Below are positions 7,712 through 7,787 of a stretch of DNA of 7,787 bases, in pieces (the first letter of the stretch is position 1; each line of letters opens with the position of its first letter). The position numbers were made by a program, and so were the translations under genes. The notes beneath the pieces are model-generated. The model did not search any database and was not told the DNA's origin. It was given only the letters and a program-made list of their open reading frames with translations. The stretch is from Saprospiraceae bacterium (GTDB lineage: Bacteria; Bacteroidota; Bacteroidia; Chitinophagales; Saprospiraceae). The stretch lies in the NCBI GenBank assembly GCA_007125435.1, contig SLDF01000112.1:1-7787 (forward strand), read 5' to 3'.

Positions 7712-7787
7712 ATGTAACCCAGCATGTTTATCGGAAATTCGTAATGAGGGTTTATAGGGTAAAAAAACTGATGATTTTGTGAATGAG

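Larger units (their letters stand above)
7254..7787. other. Gene-free region rich in short repeats
   Basis: I see no credible gene in these 534 nt. A frame on the minus strand (7276-7476) is only a translation of the repeat arrays. The region begins with the palindrome GATAGCTATC (7253-7262) overlapping the protease stop, but no hairpin with a T-run follows, so no terminator is called for the protease gene. It then holds three tandem arrays (7304-7351, 7427-7494, 7501-7542), a pyrimidine-rich stretch (about 7588-7612), an 8-bp inverted repeat (7676-7696) and a promoter-like TAATTTTG (7704-7711). The last 70 nt may be the leader of a gene beyond the window. Confidence 0.6.

Overview
The window looks like chromosomal DNA from a Bacteroidota bacterium, most likely a free-living Saprospiria- or Cytophagia-like lineage; the exact taxon cannot be read from the sequence. 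Four things point that way: a C-terminal type IX secretion (T9SS) sorting domain on the second gene, a first gene of a large outer-membrane protein type typical of this phylum, TAnnTTTG-type promoter elements, and no Shine-Dalgarno sequence before the second gene's start codon.

Layout. (1) Positions 1-3431, plus strand: the 3' part of a large gene, open to the left edge, for a predicted outer-membrane beta-barrel protein of 1142 visible residues ending in Phe. (2) 3432-3665: an intergenic region with a perfect TATATTTG promoter element at 3440 and a leader of about 210 nt. (3) 3666-7253, plus strand: a complete 1195-residue secreted zinc metalloprotease. Its order is signal peptide, propeptide, reprolysin-like (M12B-type) catalytic domain, Ig/Fn3-like domains, P/Homo B domain, CSPG/cadherin-like repeat, and T9SS type A sorting domain. 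(4) 7254-7787: 534 nt without a convincing gene. It holds three short-period degenerate tandem arrays (8-mers, 7/8-mers, 7-mers), the last partly an inverted copy of the second, then a perfect 8-bp inverted repeat followed by a TAnnTTTG element near the right edge.

How they fit together. Both products act at or beyond the outer membrane: the first as an integral barrel, the second as a protease carried across the outer membrane by T9SS and probably attached to the surface or released. A promoter-like element and a 234-nt gap separate the genes, so they are probably separate transcription units, and nothing shows a joint function. I see no clearly new multi-gene system, and no tRNA, rRNA, CRISPR array, transposase or integrase. 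The points most worth a second look are the downstream repeat arrays, a lone propeptide cysteine in the protease resembling a cysteine switch, and the unnamed barrel family with an internal EF-hand-type loop.
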